Source: an uncultured Lachnospiraceae bacterium
GTDB taxonomy: Bacteria; Bacillota; Clostridia; Lachnospirales; Lachnospiraceae
Reading direction: 5' to 3'
Assembly: GCA_947178465.1 (NCBI GenBank)
Contig: CAMWYL010000092.1
Location: 1-10,228, forward strand
DNA length: 10,228 bases
Position numbers and translations under genes: made by a program. The notes under the pieces were generated by a model that saw only the letters and a program-made list of their open reading frames with translations, searched no databases and had not been told where the DNA came from. Positions 1 through 6,928 of the stretch are shown one piece after another (the stretch's first letter is position 1; each line of letters starts with the position of its first letter).

Positions 1-34
1 AAAGAATTTGCTGAGCTCGCGCTGCAAATTCTTT
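1..34. repeat. Palindrome, repeat unit 1, first hairpin
   Basis: Perfect 11-bp arms, AAAGAATTTGC and GCAAATTCTTT, enclose a 12-base GC-rich centre. The same palindrome returns at 101-134, where one A-to-C difference in the centre (GAGC to GCGC) lengthens the potential stem. The T-rich 3' arm could act as a weak terminator, but no gene in the window ends directly into it. Confidence 0.8.
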
Positions 35-74
35 ACTGAATGATTTACAATGTCTCTTTTTTCTTCTATTTTAC

Positions 75-100
75 AAACGCAAGCCCAGCAGCTTGCGTTT
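75..100. repeat. Palindrome, repeat unit 1, second hairpin
   Basis: Perfect 10-bp arms, AAACGCAAGC and GCTTGCGTTT, enclose the loop CCAGCA. The left arm is repeated near 175-184 in unit 2, but its partner is missing there, which marks the internal deletion in the array. Confidence 0.8.
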
Positions 101-134
101 AAAGAATTTGCTGCGCTCGCGCTGCAAATTCTTT
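101..134. repeat. Palindrome, repeat unit 2, first hairpin
   Basis: This is a second copy of the 1-34 palindrome, with the same 11-bp arms. The centre here can add GCG/CGC pairs after one T-T mismatch, so the single base difference from unit 1 strengthens rather than weakens the hairpin. Confidence 0.8.
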
Positions 135-245
135 CCTGAATGATTTATGTTGTCGCTTTTTTCTTTTGTGGCATAAACGCAAGCTCAGCTAGTTCTTTCT
201 TATATGATTTACATTGTCGCTTTTTTCTTTTATTTTACAAACGCA

Positions 246-275
246 AACAACGCAGGCGTAAAAGCCTGCGTTGTT
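246..275 (-). terminator. Terminator-like hairpin after nrdR
   Basis: Perfect 12-bp arms, AACAACGCAGGC and GCCTGCGTTGTT, enclose a 6-base loop. The hairpin starts 1 base after the nrdR stop codon. On the minus strand it is followed by the T-rich but interrupted tract TGCGTTTG, so it is a plausible though not ideal intrinsic terminator. Its position immediately after the gene is the best support. Confidence 0.6.
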
Positions 276-276
276 C

Positions 277-729
277 TTATTTGTCCAATATCTTTTTCAG
301 CTCATCCATAAAAGTGTTGATATCCTTAAATTCCCGATAAACCGATGCGAAACGCACATAGGCAACCGCATCAAGCTCCTTAAGCTTACTCATAACGATT
401 TCACCGATTACCTGGCTGGGAATCTCCTTATCCTCTTTATTGAAGATCTCCGTTTCCACGGAATCCACAAGCTGGTTGATTTCATCGGCGCTTACCGGCC
501 GCTTATGGCATGCACGGAACACCCCGCCCTCTATCTTGGAACGGTCGTATGCTTCCCGATTATTATCCTTCTTGATAACGATAAGGGGTATCGTCTCGAT
601 CTTCTCATAGGTTGTAAAACGCTTGGTACATTCATCACATACCCGCCTTCTCCGAATCGAATTATTCTCCTCTGCGGGTCTTGAATCAATAACTCTGGTA
701 TTCTCATGGCCACAAAAAGGACATTTCAT
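277..729 (-). CDS. nrdR: Transcriptional repressor NrdR
   Basis: NrdR is a nucleotide-sensing repressor of ribonucleotide reductase genes. It reads the ATP/dATP balance through an ATP-cone and binds NrdR boxes. The 150-residue product has the usual family length. It opens with a zinc ribbon (C3, C6, C31, C34, in MKCPFCG and VCDECTKRF), followed by the basic RRRR segment and an ATP-cone at about 49-139 that contains the RACHKRPVS motif. The frame is open further upstream, but the family always begins at MKCP. GGAGG at 736-740 lies 6 bases before this ATG, which fixes the start. A near-consensus promoter precedes the gene, so it can be expressed apart from the PRC-barrel gene 80 bp upstream. 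No ribonucleotide reductase gene is in the window, so the targets lie elsewhere. Confidence 0.97.
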   Translation of the reverse strand: MKCPFCGHENTRVIDSRPAEENNSIRRRRVCDECTKRFTTYEKIETIPLIVIKKDNNREAYDRSKIEGGVFRACHKRPVSADEINQLVDSVETEIFNKEDKEIPSQVIGEIVMSKLKELDAVAYVRFASVYREFKDINTFMDELKKILDK

Positions 730-777
730 CTCCAACCTCCAAAATCTGATAATTTTTATAATTGTCTTACTATTTTC

Positions 778-806
778 AGTATAATGGAAGTTTTTGTCTG
801 TGTCAA
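778..806 (-). promoter_or_regulatory. Vegetative (sigma-A type) promoter of nrdR
   Basis: On the minus strand, TTGACA (806-801) and TATACT (783-778) are separated by exactly 17 bases. The first is a perfect -35 and the second a 5-of-6 match to the -10 consensus. The site lies just past the stop codon of the upstream gene and about 50 bp before the nrdR ATG. Spacing, identity and position together make this the clearest promoter in the window. Confidence 0.85.
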
Positions 807-809
807 CCG

Positions 810-1037
810 TCATATGTCCACTAATATGATGTCCGGCCCGATTTGCCGTATGCATTGAAACGGAATGACAATTACGGAATCATCCGTCAGCATCCCCCAA
901 AGCCCCTTACATCCCGGAACCATGATTTTGCAGATACAGCCTTTGCATTCGTCAAACTCCATATTGCAGACGTGCCCAAGCCGTTTACAGTCCTTAATGC
1001 TGATAACTTCTTTCTTCTTAAAATCCGAGTATAACAA
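810..1037 (-). CDS. YlmC/YmxH-family PRC-barrel protein
   Basis: This is a 75-residue protein of the YlmC/YmxH family, small PRC-barrel proteins of Firmicutes often labelled sporulation proteins, whose molecular role is poorly defined. Family hallmarks are KKKEVISI near the start, CKRLGHVCNMEFD in the middle, VPGCKG, and the ending IPFQCIRQIGPDIILVD. I chose the TTG start at 1037 because the protein then aligns with the family start without a gap and a GGGGGGAG tract (1042-1049) lies 4 bases upstream. A GTG at 1061 is in frame but has no ribosome site. Seven cysteines (17, 24, 31, 34, 36, 43, 62) make it unusually Cys-rich. Lying next to nrdR is a common arrangement in Lachnospiraceae. The paralogues ylmC and ymxH cannot be told apart here. 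Confidence 0.88.
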   Translation of the reverse strand: MLYSDFKKKEVISIKDCKRLGHVCNMEFDECKGCICKIMVPGCKGLWGMLTDDSVIVIPFQCIRQIGPDIILVDI

Positions 1038-1041
1038 AAAA

Positions 1042-1049
1042 CTCCCCCC
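1042..1049 (-). promoter_or_regulatory. Ribosome binding site deciding a TTG start
   Basis: GGGGGGAG on the minus strand lies 4 bases before TTG at 1037. No comparable purine tract precedes the in-frame GTG at 1061, so the TTG is preferred for the PRC-barrel protein. Confidence 0.65.
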
Positions 1050-1068
1050 GCGCAAAGACACTTAATAT

Positions 1069-1074
1069 ATTATA
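1069..1074 (-). promoter_or_regulatory. Possible -10 element for the PRC-barrel gene
   Basis: A perfect TATAAT reads 1074 to 1069, in the 74-bp gap between the glycosidase stop and the TTG start. No good -35 sits 16-18 bases upstream (the best hexamers are TGCACT and ATGCAC), so the call rests on the -10 and its position. Confidence 0.4.
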
Positions 1075-1111
1075 TGTCTCTGTGCAGGAGAAGTGCATTA
1101 CTCATGTTAAA

Positions 1112-3310
1112 TCAGTTTGCGGACAGCCGCACGTCAGTCACATCAACGACCTCATCTGCGGATCTTGCCAGCAGGATCATATAATCGCCCGCATCCACCT
1201 TGAAGCGTCCCTCCGCCTCGTCATAATAGGAGAAGGCCTCCGCGCCCAGCTCCAGCGTGAGCTGCTTCGTCTCGCCCGCATCCAGATATATCTTCTCAAA
1301 GGCACGCAGCTCCTTGGCCGCCTTCTTCACCTTCGGGAACTTATCCGCAATATAAATCTGTGCGACCTCCGCACCGGCTCTGTCTCCGATATTGGAGATA
1401 CTAAAGCATATCTCCACCCGCTTGTTTTCAGCCGTATCCTCAAGCACTCTCGCGGAAAGGCCCGACAGGATAAAGTCCGTATAGGAAAGACCATAGCCAA
1501 AAGGAAATGCCGTCTTTACATCATAGGTATCATAGTACCGGTAGCCTACAAAAATATCCTCACCGTATGTTACGCTGTCACCGCCCGGGAACTCACCCAG
1601 CACCACCGCCGAACAGTCACTCTCGGTAACAGGAAAGGTTTCCGGCAGCCGCCCCGACGGATTCACGAGACCGAATACCACCTCCGCAAGCGCATAGCCA
1701 CCTTCCATACCGGCATACCAGCTGTAGCAGAGCGTATCCGCCTTATCAACCCACGCGCTCATATCTACCGGTGACCCTGCCTGAATTATGACAATTGTGT
1801 CAGGTCTGACCGCAAGCAGCTCGGAAATCAATCTGTCCTGCTCATAGGGGAGCTTCATATCCGCCCTGTCTTGTCCCTCGGTATCATAGTCATGCGTAAG
1901 ACCTCCGACATAGATTACCGCGTCCGCGTCCTTAGCCGCCTCCAGTGCCTCTTTCATACACTGCTCATTCTTTTCCTTCCGGTATGCGCGCTTCTTCTCT
2001 TCCTCCGCCTTTTTATCGGCTTCCGCCTTCGCATGCTCCGGTTTATCCTGATTCAGACTGTCTGCCTGTCCGTTTCCACTATCCGACGTATCCGCCCATA
2101 TATTCCCAATATCGTCATTAAAGTATCCTGTTTTATAAGTAATCTCCGTATTCCCGCCAAGCACCATATAGAAGCCCATAAGCGGTGTCAGCTCATACAA
2201 TGCCTTTATTTCCGCACTTCCGCCACCGGGAGCCTGCATCCGATTCGCATTGTCTCCTATCACCAGAAGCTTCTTTACCTTCTTTGCATCCAACGGAAGG
2301 ATACTCTTATCATTCTTGAGCAACACCACGGATTCACGCGCGGTTTGACGAATCGCCTCCTTGTCGCGAATGTCATTGTAGGTACCGGCATATCTCTCTC
2401 CGTCAAGCATATGCAGCGCATTCATCACATGAAGAATGTGGCGAACCTTTTCGTCGATTTTTGCAAGCGCCGCTTCCCTGTCAACCGTTCCTTCCTCAAT
2501 CAGCTTTATCAGCGGATCCGCAAGGAAATACTCATTGAAATTATTGGTGACGGACATCTCCATATCCAGCCCGTTTGTCAGCGCTTCCTCCGTGTCATGG
2601 ACACCGCCCCAATCGGAAACGGTAATTCCCTCAAAGCCCCACTCCTCGCGCAAAATATGATTCAGCAAATAGTCGTTATGGCAGCAATGCTGCCCGCGAA
2701 GCTTATTATAGGCGCCCATAATGCCCTTCGCCTTTCCCTTCTTAATGGCAGCCTCAAACGCAGGCAGATAAATCTCCCGCAACGCCCGTTCGCTGACCTC
2801 CACATTCACATCAAGACGTCTTGTTTCCTGATTGTTCAGCGCAAAATGCTTCACACAGGAGGACACATCATTCTCCTCAATGCCCTTTATCAACGGAACC
2901 ACCATCTCTGCCGCAAGATAAGGGTCCTCACCCATATACTCAAAGCTCCTGCCACACAGAGGGGTTCGCATGATATTGATTCCGGGTGCCAGAATCATAT
3001 CCTTCCCGCGGCCTCTTGTCTCCTTCCCGAGAATTTTTCCGGTCTCATAGGCCAGTTCCCGATTCCATGTCGCAGCCAGCGCAGTATTGCTCGGCAGATA
3101 AGATACGGTATCATAAGAAAGCCCGATATCGGACCATGTATCCTTCTTAAATTCCTTGCGCACGCCCATCGGTCCGTCCGAAGTCCTAAAGGGCGGAATC
3201 CCAAGACGTTCTACTCCCTTCGTCGCAAAGAGCTCATTGCCATGTATCATATCTGCCTTTTCCTGCAGTGTCAGCTCCTGAATCAATTCCTCAATTCTTT
3301 CATTTGTCAT
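1112..3310 (-). CDS. Family 3 glycoside hydrolase (beta-glucosidase type)
   Basis: This is a retaining exo-glycosidase of family GH3 that removes terminal beta-linked sugars. It has no signal peptide, so it probably acts in the cytoplasm on imported oligosaccharides. The 732 residues read as an N-terminal TIM-barrel (about 1-310), an alpha/beta sandwich (about 325-610) and a C-terminal fibronectin-III-like domain (about 625-725). Visible motifs are TSDGPMGVR (D45), KHFALNNQE (K154, H155) and VSDWGG with the likely nucleophile D233. E478 in DTEGQDR is the likely acid/base, and FPFGYGLSY closes the sandwich. A Lys/Glu-rich stretch at about 408-450 precedes the acid/base region where some relatives carry a PA14 insertion. 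GGGGG at 3317-3321 precedes the ATG. The gene starts 38 bp after lgt and may share its transcript. Substrate (glucoside, xyloside or other) cannot be read from sequence. Confidence 0.95.
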   Translation of the reverse strand: MTNERIEELIQELTLQEKADMIHGNELFATKGVERLGIPPFRTSDGPMGVRKEFKKDTWSDIGLSYDTVSYLPSNTALAATWNRELAYETGKILGKETRGRGKDMILAPGINIMRTPLCGRSFEYMGEDPYLAAEMVVPLIKGIEENDVSSCVKHFALNNQETRRLDVNVEVSERALREIYLPAFEAAIKKGKAKGIMGAYNKLRGQHCCHNDYLLNHILREEWGFEGITVSDWGGVHDTEEALTNGLDMEMSVTNNFNEYFLADPLIKLIEEGTVDREAALAKIDEKVRHILHVMNALHMLDGERYAGTYNDIRDKEAIRQTARESVVLLKNDKSILPLDAKKVKKLLVIGDNANRMQAPGGGSAEIKALYELTPLMGFYMVLGGNTEITYKTGYFNDDIGNIWADTSDSGNGQADSLNQDKPEHAKAEADKKAEEEKKRAYRKEKNEQCMKEALEAAKDADAVIYVGGLTHDYDTEGQDRADMKLPYEQDRLISELLAVRPDTIVIIQAGSPVDMSAWVDKADTLCYSWYAGMEGGYALAEVVFGLVNPSGRLPETFPVTESDCSAVVLGEFPGGDSVTYGEDIFVGYRYYDTYDVKTAFPFGYGLSYTDFILSGLSARVLEDTAENKRVEICFSISNIGDRAGAEVAQIYIADKFPKVKKAAKELRAFEKIYLDAGETKQLTLELGAEAFSYYDEAEGRFKVDAGDYMILLARSADEVVDVTDVRLSAN

Positions 3311-3348
3311 GCCAATCCCCCTACCTTTCCGCTCATCTCAAGCATCTG

Positions 3349-4248
3349 TTATTTCCCGTTCTTCCCCTCTGAAGCAGTCTTCCTTTGCAGCCGCAGCCGT
3401 ATCACCAAATTCAGGACTACCGCAAAGATAAACATAACAATACCCAGAAGCTGTGAGACAGCAATCCCTGTTCCCGGTATCAATAAACGGTCGGTACGAA
3501 TACCTTCTATGATAAATCTTCCGATTCCATATCCGCCAAGATACATCAGACACATCTGCCCATGATACTTTTTCCGCTTCCAATACCAGAGCATTCCTAT
3601 CAGAAGCGCCAAGTTCCACACGCCCTCATACAGAAAGGTCGGATGCACTTGAATAAAATTCACATTGCCCATCGCCGCCATTCCCTCCAAATGGGAGGAC
3701 GCAATATCCCACGGCCTTACCGTGTCTACCGGCAGCCGCATCGCAAACAGTGAATCCGTGTACCTGCCAAAGACCTCACGATTAAAGAAGTTCCCCCATC
3801 TTCCTATAATCTGTCCCAGGACAAGCCCATAAACGCCGCAGTCGCCAATCTGATACGGTGAGAGCTTCTTTATCCCACAATAGATAAACAGAGTCGCAAA
3901 AGCGCCGATGACCGCGCCATAGATTGCCATACCACCCATGCGGGTATTGAAAATACTTAAGAGATTATCCTTATATAAATCCCATGAAAAAGCGACATAG
4001 TACAGCCGTGCTCCGATTATCGAAAAAATAATCGCATAAATCGCGAAATCCCATATGATATCGGGATCCATCTTCTCCTTTTTGGAAATGTACACCGCCA
4101 TCAGTATCCCAAGTACAACGCCGATGCTGATAACCACCCCATATAATGCGATTTCAAAGCCAAATACGGAAAAGGACTTCGGTATATTCTCAAGATATAG
4201 TCCCAAATGCGGAAAAGCGATATCCTTCGCACCCATTGTATCAGGCAT
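3349..4248 (-). CDS. lgt: Prolipoprotein diacylglyceryl transferase Lgt
   Basis: Lgt is an integral membrane enzyme that moves diacylglycerol from phosphatidylglycerol onto the lipobox cysteine of prolipoproteins, the first step of lipoprotein maturation. The 299-residue product has several hydrophobic segments (about 30-54, 68-86, 106-125, 138-150, 208-223, 260-285). It carries the Lgt signature GRWGNFFNRE (149-158), with R150 and N153, and HPTFLYE (202-208). GIGRFIIEGIRTDRL (241-255) carries the second essential arginine region. The segment GGMAIYGAVIG has Tyr where E. coli has the His of its GGMSFHGG motif, a common variant in Firmicutes. An in-frame GTG exists at 4269, but GGAGG at 4255-4259 lies inside that extension and 6 bases before ATG 4248, so the shorter form is right. 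It lies 48 bp downstream of ychF. Confidence 0.97.
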   Translation of the reverse strand: MPDTMGAKDIAFPHLGLYLENIPKSFSVFGFEIALYGVVISIGVVLGILMAVYISKKEKMDPDIIWDFAIYAIIFSIIGARLYYVAFSWDLYKDNLLSIFNTRMGGMAIYGAVIGAFATLFIYCGIKKLSPYQIGDCGVYGLVLGQIIGRWGNFFNREVFGRYTDSLFAMRLPVDTVRPWDIASSHLEGMAAMGNVNFIQVHPTFLYEGVWNLALLIGMLWYWKRKKYHGQMCLMYLGGYGIGRFIIEGIRTDRLLIPGTGIAVSQLLGIVMFIFAVVLNLVIRLRLQRKTASEGKNGK

Positions 4249-4254
4249 AATTAA

Positions 4255-4259
4255 CCTCC
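4255..4259 (-). promoter_or_regulatory. Ribosome binding site deciding the lgt start
   Basis: GGAGG on the minus strand is followed by the 6-base spacer TTAATT and then ATG at 4248. It rules out the in-frame GTG 21 bases further upstream. Confidence 0.85.
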
Positions 4260-4296
4260 ATTTGACCACAATTCCCTGTCATAATTAACTTTTGTT

Positions 4297-5394
4297 CTAT
4301 ACATTGAACCGGAAGAGGATGACATCCCCGTCCTGAACCACATATTCCTTGCCCTCCAGACCGACGAGTCCCTTATCTCTTGCCGCCGCAAGAGAACCGT
4401 TTTCAAGCAGGTCCTTATAGTTAACCACCTCTGCACGGATAAAGCCGCGCTCAAAATCGGTGTGGATTTTGCCTGCCGCCTGCGGCGCCTTTGTTCCAAC
4501 CTTTATCGTCCATGCACGGCACTCATCCTCTCCTGCCGTGAGAAAGCTGATCAGCCCCAGCAAACGGTAGCTTGCCGCAATCAGTTTATCCAATCCGGAC
4601 TCCTTTAAGCCTAAGTCTTCGAGGAACATTGCCTTCTCTTCCTCATCAAGCTCCGCGATTTCCTGCTCAATCTGTGCGCAGATAACGAATACCTCCGAAC
4701 CCTCGCCTGCCGCATATTCCCGAACCGCCTGAACACCGGCATTGGAGGCGGCATCATCCGCAAGCTCCTCCTCCGACACATTTGCCGCAAAAATGACAGG
4801 CTTGTCAGTCAGCAGATTATAACCGCTTCTCCAGAGAAGCTCCTCCTCATCCTCGGTAATGAAGCTCTTTGCCGGCTTCCCCTCCTCCAGATGCGCCTTA
4901 AGCCGCTCCGCAAGCGCAAGCTCCTTCGCCTGTGTCTTGTCGTTTTTAGCGCCACGCGATACCTTTGCAATCCGGCGCTCCAATATTTCAATATCCGAAA
5001 AAATAAGCTCCAGATTGATTGTCTCAATGTCTCTGAGCGGGTTAATGCTCCCATCCACATGCACAATGTTTGTATCCTGAAAGCATCGCACCACATGTAC
5101 CACCGCATCCACCTCGCGGATGTTTGCAAGGAATTGATTCCCTAATCCCTCTCCCTTGGAGGCGCCCTTTACCAGTCCCGCAATGTCAACAAACTCAATG
5201 ACCGCCGGCGTGACCTTTTTGGTGTGGTAAAGCTCCCCGAGCAGCTTAATGCGCTCATCAGGCACTGCCACCACGCCCACATTCGGGTCAATCGTGCAGA
5301 ACGGATAGTTCGCCGATTCCGCTCCCGCCTTTGTCAGTGAATTGAATAATGTACTTTTTCCTACATTCGGAAGTCCTACGATTCCCAGTTTCAT
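4297..5394 (-). CDS. ychF: Redox-regulated ATPase YchF
   Basis: YchF (Ola1/EngD) is an Obg-family P-loop protein that hydrolyses ATP rather than GTP and associates with ribosomes; it is linked to stress and translation control. The 365 residues match family length. G1 is GLPNVGKST (7-15), G3 is DIAGL (70-74), and the G4 position is NVSE (205-208) instead of NKxD, which explains the loss of guanine specificity. A coiled-coil insert spans about 125-175, and a C-terminal TGS domain spans about 281-364, containing AWTIKVGTKAPQAAGKIH and ending in FRFNV. AAGGAG lies 8 bases before the ATG. It is the first core gene below the mobile element: only 27 bp separate its start from the integrase stop, so its own promoter was probably displaced by the insertion or is now supplied by the element. 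Confidence 0.97.
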   Translation of the reverse strand: MKLGIVGLPNVGKSTLFNSLTKAGAESANYPFCTIDPNVGVVAVPDERIKLLGELYHTKKVTPAVIEFVDIAGLVKGASKGEGLGNQFLANIREVDAVVHVVRCFQDTNIVHVDGSINPLRDIETINLELIFSDIEILERRIAKVSRGAKNDKTQAKELALAERLKAHLEEGKPAKSFITEDEEELLWRSGYNLLTDKPVIFAANVSEEELADDAASNAGVQAVREYAAGEGSEVFVICAQIEQEIAELDEEEKAMFLEDLGLKESGLDKLIAASYRLLGLISFLTAGEDECRAWTIKVGTKAPQAAGKIHTDFERGFIRAEVVNYKDLLENGSLAAARDKGLVGLEGKEYVVQDGDVILFRFNV

Positions 5395-5421
5395 TTTTTT
5401 ATCTCCTTTATCTCAAAGTCC
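5395..5421. other. Junction between mobile element and ychF
   Basis: The 27 bases between the integrase stop and the ychF ATG hold only the ychF ribosome site and an AT-rich spacer. Tn916-type integrase genes sit at the extreme end of their element, so the element boundary must lie here or just inside the integrase 3' end. I cannot define the attachment core, because the other end of the element is not visible. Confidence 0.5.
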
Positions 5422-6464
5422 TTAATTTCTTAGGTTTTGACGCTGTTGCCAGTGTTCAACTACGCCAATTACACAAGCTATACTACATTTAGCTTTTTTC
5501 AATTTTCTCGACTTCTTTTTCTTCTCATCATCTGTTACGTGAACATATAAATTCATCATGATGTTAATATTGGAATGACCAAGAAGCATTTGTAATGTTT
5601 TAGGGCGCATACCTGCTTCAATACAACGTGTTGCATAGGTATGTCTGAGGGTGTGCATTGAAAACCGCTTAATCCCCGCCTTGTCAGCCAATTTGAATAA
5701 AGAAGTGTCATAAGCTGAGTTCTTGGTTGGCTCTCCCTTCCGGCACAAAAATACACAATCAGCAAAATCCTTGCTTACTATTTTCAAGGTTTTCACTTTT
5801 TCTTTCTGTGCCAACAAAATCCTCCTGCATTCCTGCGTTATAGGAATATCTCTGTATCCGCTTTTGCTTTTAGGGGGTCCGATTCGCCACTCTCCTGTCG
5901 AATGACGGTACTCCATACTTTTTGTTCCTCAACTGACAAAACCCTTTTTTCTTTTGCCTTTCTTCCCGGTGGAACTTTTACTGATTTCTTTACCGGAATT
6001 CTACCTAATATATCATTTTCCACTGCCGTCTCAAATAAAATGTACATGGTAATCCTGCACTGATACACCGTACTCTCTGCATATTCGGGTGTCATTTTAT
6101 TCAAAATATCCTGACAATGAATAGATTTCACTTCCGAAAGAAGCATTTTGCCAATATGCTCTTTAATATTCCGTTCAAAACGCTCTTTATAATTTCTCTG
6201 CGTGTTTAGTCTGATCGTATCGCCTTTTATATCAATAATAAAATAATCAAACCAAGCCTCAACGGTCATATTCTCGCCTGCGGACAAATCCGAATGTGAA
6301 TCAACAAATCGTGCATCGGCTATCCATTGACGGCATTCTTGCAGCTTCTTAAAATACTTTTCTTTTCGTTTCCCCAACTTATTTGTATACCCGGCTGAAT
6401 ACAGTCCGTCTTGACATTGATATATCCCTACACCTAAATCACGACCTTTCAAGTCTTTTCCCAT
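5422..6464 (-). pseudogene. int: Tn916-type tyrosine integrase, broken by internal deletion
   Basis: The N-terminal part (6464 down to about 5915) encodes about 183 residues: the arm-binding domain (MGKDLKGRDLGVGIYQ, QDGLYSAGYTNKLGKRKEKY) and the SAM-like core-binding domain, ending at VLSVEEQKV. In another frame, 164 residues follow from MEYRHSTGEWRIG to the stop. They hold K18 in the SKSG hairpin, HTLRHT (H88, R91), LLGHS (H114) and the nucleophile Y124 in MNLYVHV. Family members have about 50 more residues between these parts, including the TGxRxGE box with the first catalytic arginine. That stretch is absent and the frame changes at the join, so an out-of-frame deletion of roughly 150 bases is the simplest explanation. 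The true start is the ATG at 6464, with AGGAGG just upstream. The product cannot be an active recombinase. Confidence 0.88.
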
Positions 6465-6513
6465 ATATACGCCTCCTTCTATTACCAGAAAAAAGCCCAA
6501 TACAGCAATATAT

Positions 6514-6542
6514 ATAGTACCATATTCAGGCTCATATGTCCA
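6514..6542 (-). promoter_or_regulatory. Possible promoter of the integrase gene
   Basis: TGGACA (6542-6537) and TACTAT (6519-6514) are 17 bases apart on the minus strand, 5/6 and 4/6 matches to consensus, in the 124-bp gap between xis and int and about 50 bp before the int ATG. The very AT-rich context makes chance matches likely. Confidence 0.4.
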
Positions 6543-6550
6543 TATTTTGT

Positions 6551-6570
6551 TCTGTGCGATTTTGCACAGA
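6551..6570. repeat. Small hairpin between xis and int
   Basis: Perfect 7-bp arms, TCTGTGC and GCACAGA, enclose a 6-base loop 18 bp after the xis stop. Neither side has a T tract, so it is not a clear terminator. It could be a regulatory hairpin or a protein-binding dyad. Confidence 0.5.
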
Positions 6571-6588
6571 TCAGAGTGTTCAGATGTT

Positions 6589-6795
6589 CTATATCTCAAT
6601 TTCCTTTTCCAAAAACTGCTCAAATGCCTTTCTCTTTATCATCTTACGTTTTCCAACATAAAATACAAATGGACATCGGGGATCATTCGTTAAATTCCTC
6701 AACTTGTTCAAACCTATTCCACTAAACGCATTTGCCTCAATAATTGTCAGCAATACCTTTTCAGATATTTTAACTTCACATTCATTCTTTTCCAT
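6589..6795 (-). CDS. xis: Excisionase, Tn916 Xis family
   Basis: Xis is a small winged-helix DNA-bending protein that directs the integrase toward excision by binding element ends. The 68-residue product follows the Tn916 Xis pattern: SEKVLLTIIEANAFSGIG (helix-turn-helix), NKLRNLTND, then a wing and the basic ending VGKRKMIKRKAFEQFLEKE. GGAGG at 6802-6806 lies 6 bases before the ATG, and the length matches the family (about 67). It sits directly upstream of the integrase in the usual xis-int order. Because the integrase is broken, this intact gene could act only with an integrase supplied by another element. Confidence 0.88.
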   Translation of the reverse strand: MEKNECEVKISEKVLLTIIEANAFSGIGLNKLRNLTNDPRCPFVFYVGKRKMIKRKAFEQFLEKEIEI

Positions 6796-6928
6796 TCTGC
6801 ACCTCCGCTATTTCATAAAACTTTTTTATTTCATGGCTTATCTGCCAATCAAAAAGTACAATCTATTACTCTATCTGATTGAAAGATAAACAAAAGACTT
6901 TTTTTAAAGAATCCGCACAAGTGGCAGA
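6796..6928. other. AT-rich non-coding gap upstream of xis
   Basis: I see no convincing gene on either strand here. The region holds the xis ribosome site at its left end and A/T runs (for example T8 near 6898-6905). A xis promoter would be expected here, but no good -35/-10 pair is visible. Confidence 0.5.

Larger units (their letters stand above)
1..245. repeat. Degenerate tandem array of a ~100-bp hairpin-bearing repeat
   Basis: Unit 1 (1-100) is followed directly by unit 2 (from 101), giving an exact 100-bp period. A third, shortened unit begins near 191. The shared core (TGATTTAC, then TGTCKCTTTTTTCTTYT, then ACAAACGCAA) recurs with TGATTT at 41, 141 and 205. Each full unit has two palindromes, at its start and its end. 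Between units 2 and 3 about 35-40 bases, including half of each palindrome, appear to be deleted, which shortens the spacing to 64 bp. No convincing ORF crosses the region. It may be a duplicated intergenic or terminator element, or a MITE-like repeat. The contig starts exactly at the first base of a palindrome, consistent with assembly breaking in a repeat. Confidence 0.85.

Noticed and set aside
1..245. The repeats considered as a CRISPR array
   Set aside because: The repeated units are contiguous with no variable spacers and a 100-bp period, and no cas genes are present.
730..855. A 42-residue N-terminal extension of NrdR in the same frame
   Set aside because: It would run through the nrdR promoter and ribosome site and into the upstream gene, and NrdR proteins begin at MKCPFC.
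1082..1774. A 230-codon plus-strand frame antisense to the glycosidase 3' end
   Set aside because: It has the same shadow composition, no ribosome site and no motif, and it lies within conserved coding sequence on the other strand.
1871..3565. A 564-codon open frame on the plus strand opposite the glycosidase
   Set aside because: It is antisense to a clear GH3 gene with all catalytic motifs, and its translation is rich in Arg, Leu, Ile and His with no recognisable domain. It is an antisense shadow of codon bias.
6465..6623. A 53-residue N-terminal extension of the integrase
   Set aside because: It covers the xis end and the intergenic hairpin, and the family start MGKDLKG has a strong AGGAGG site in front of it.
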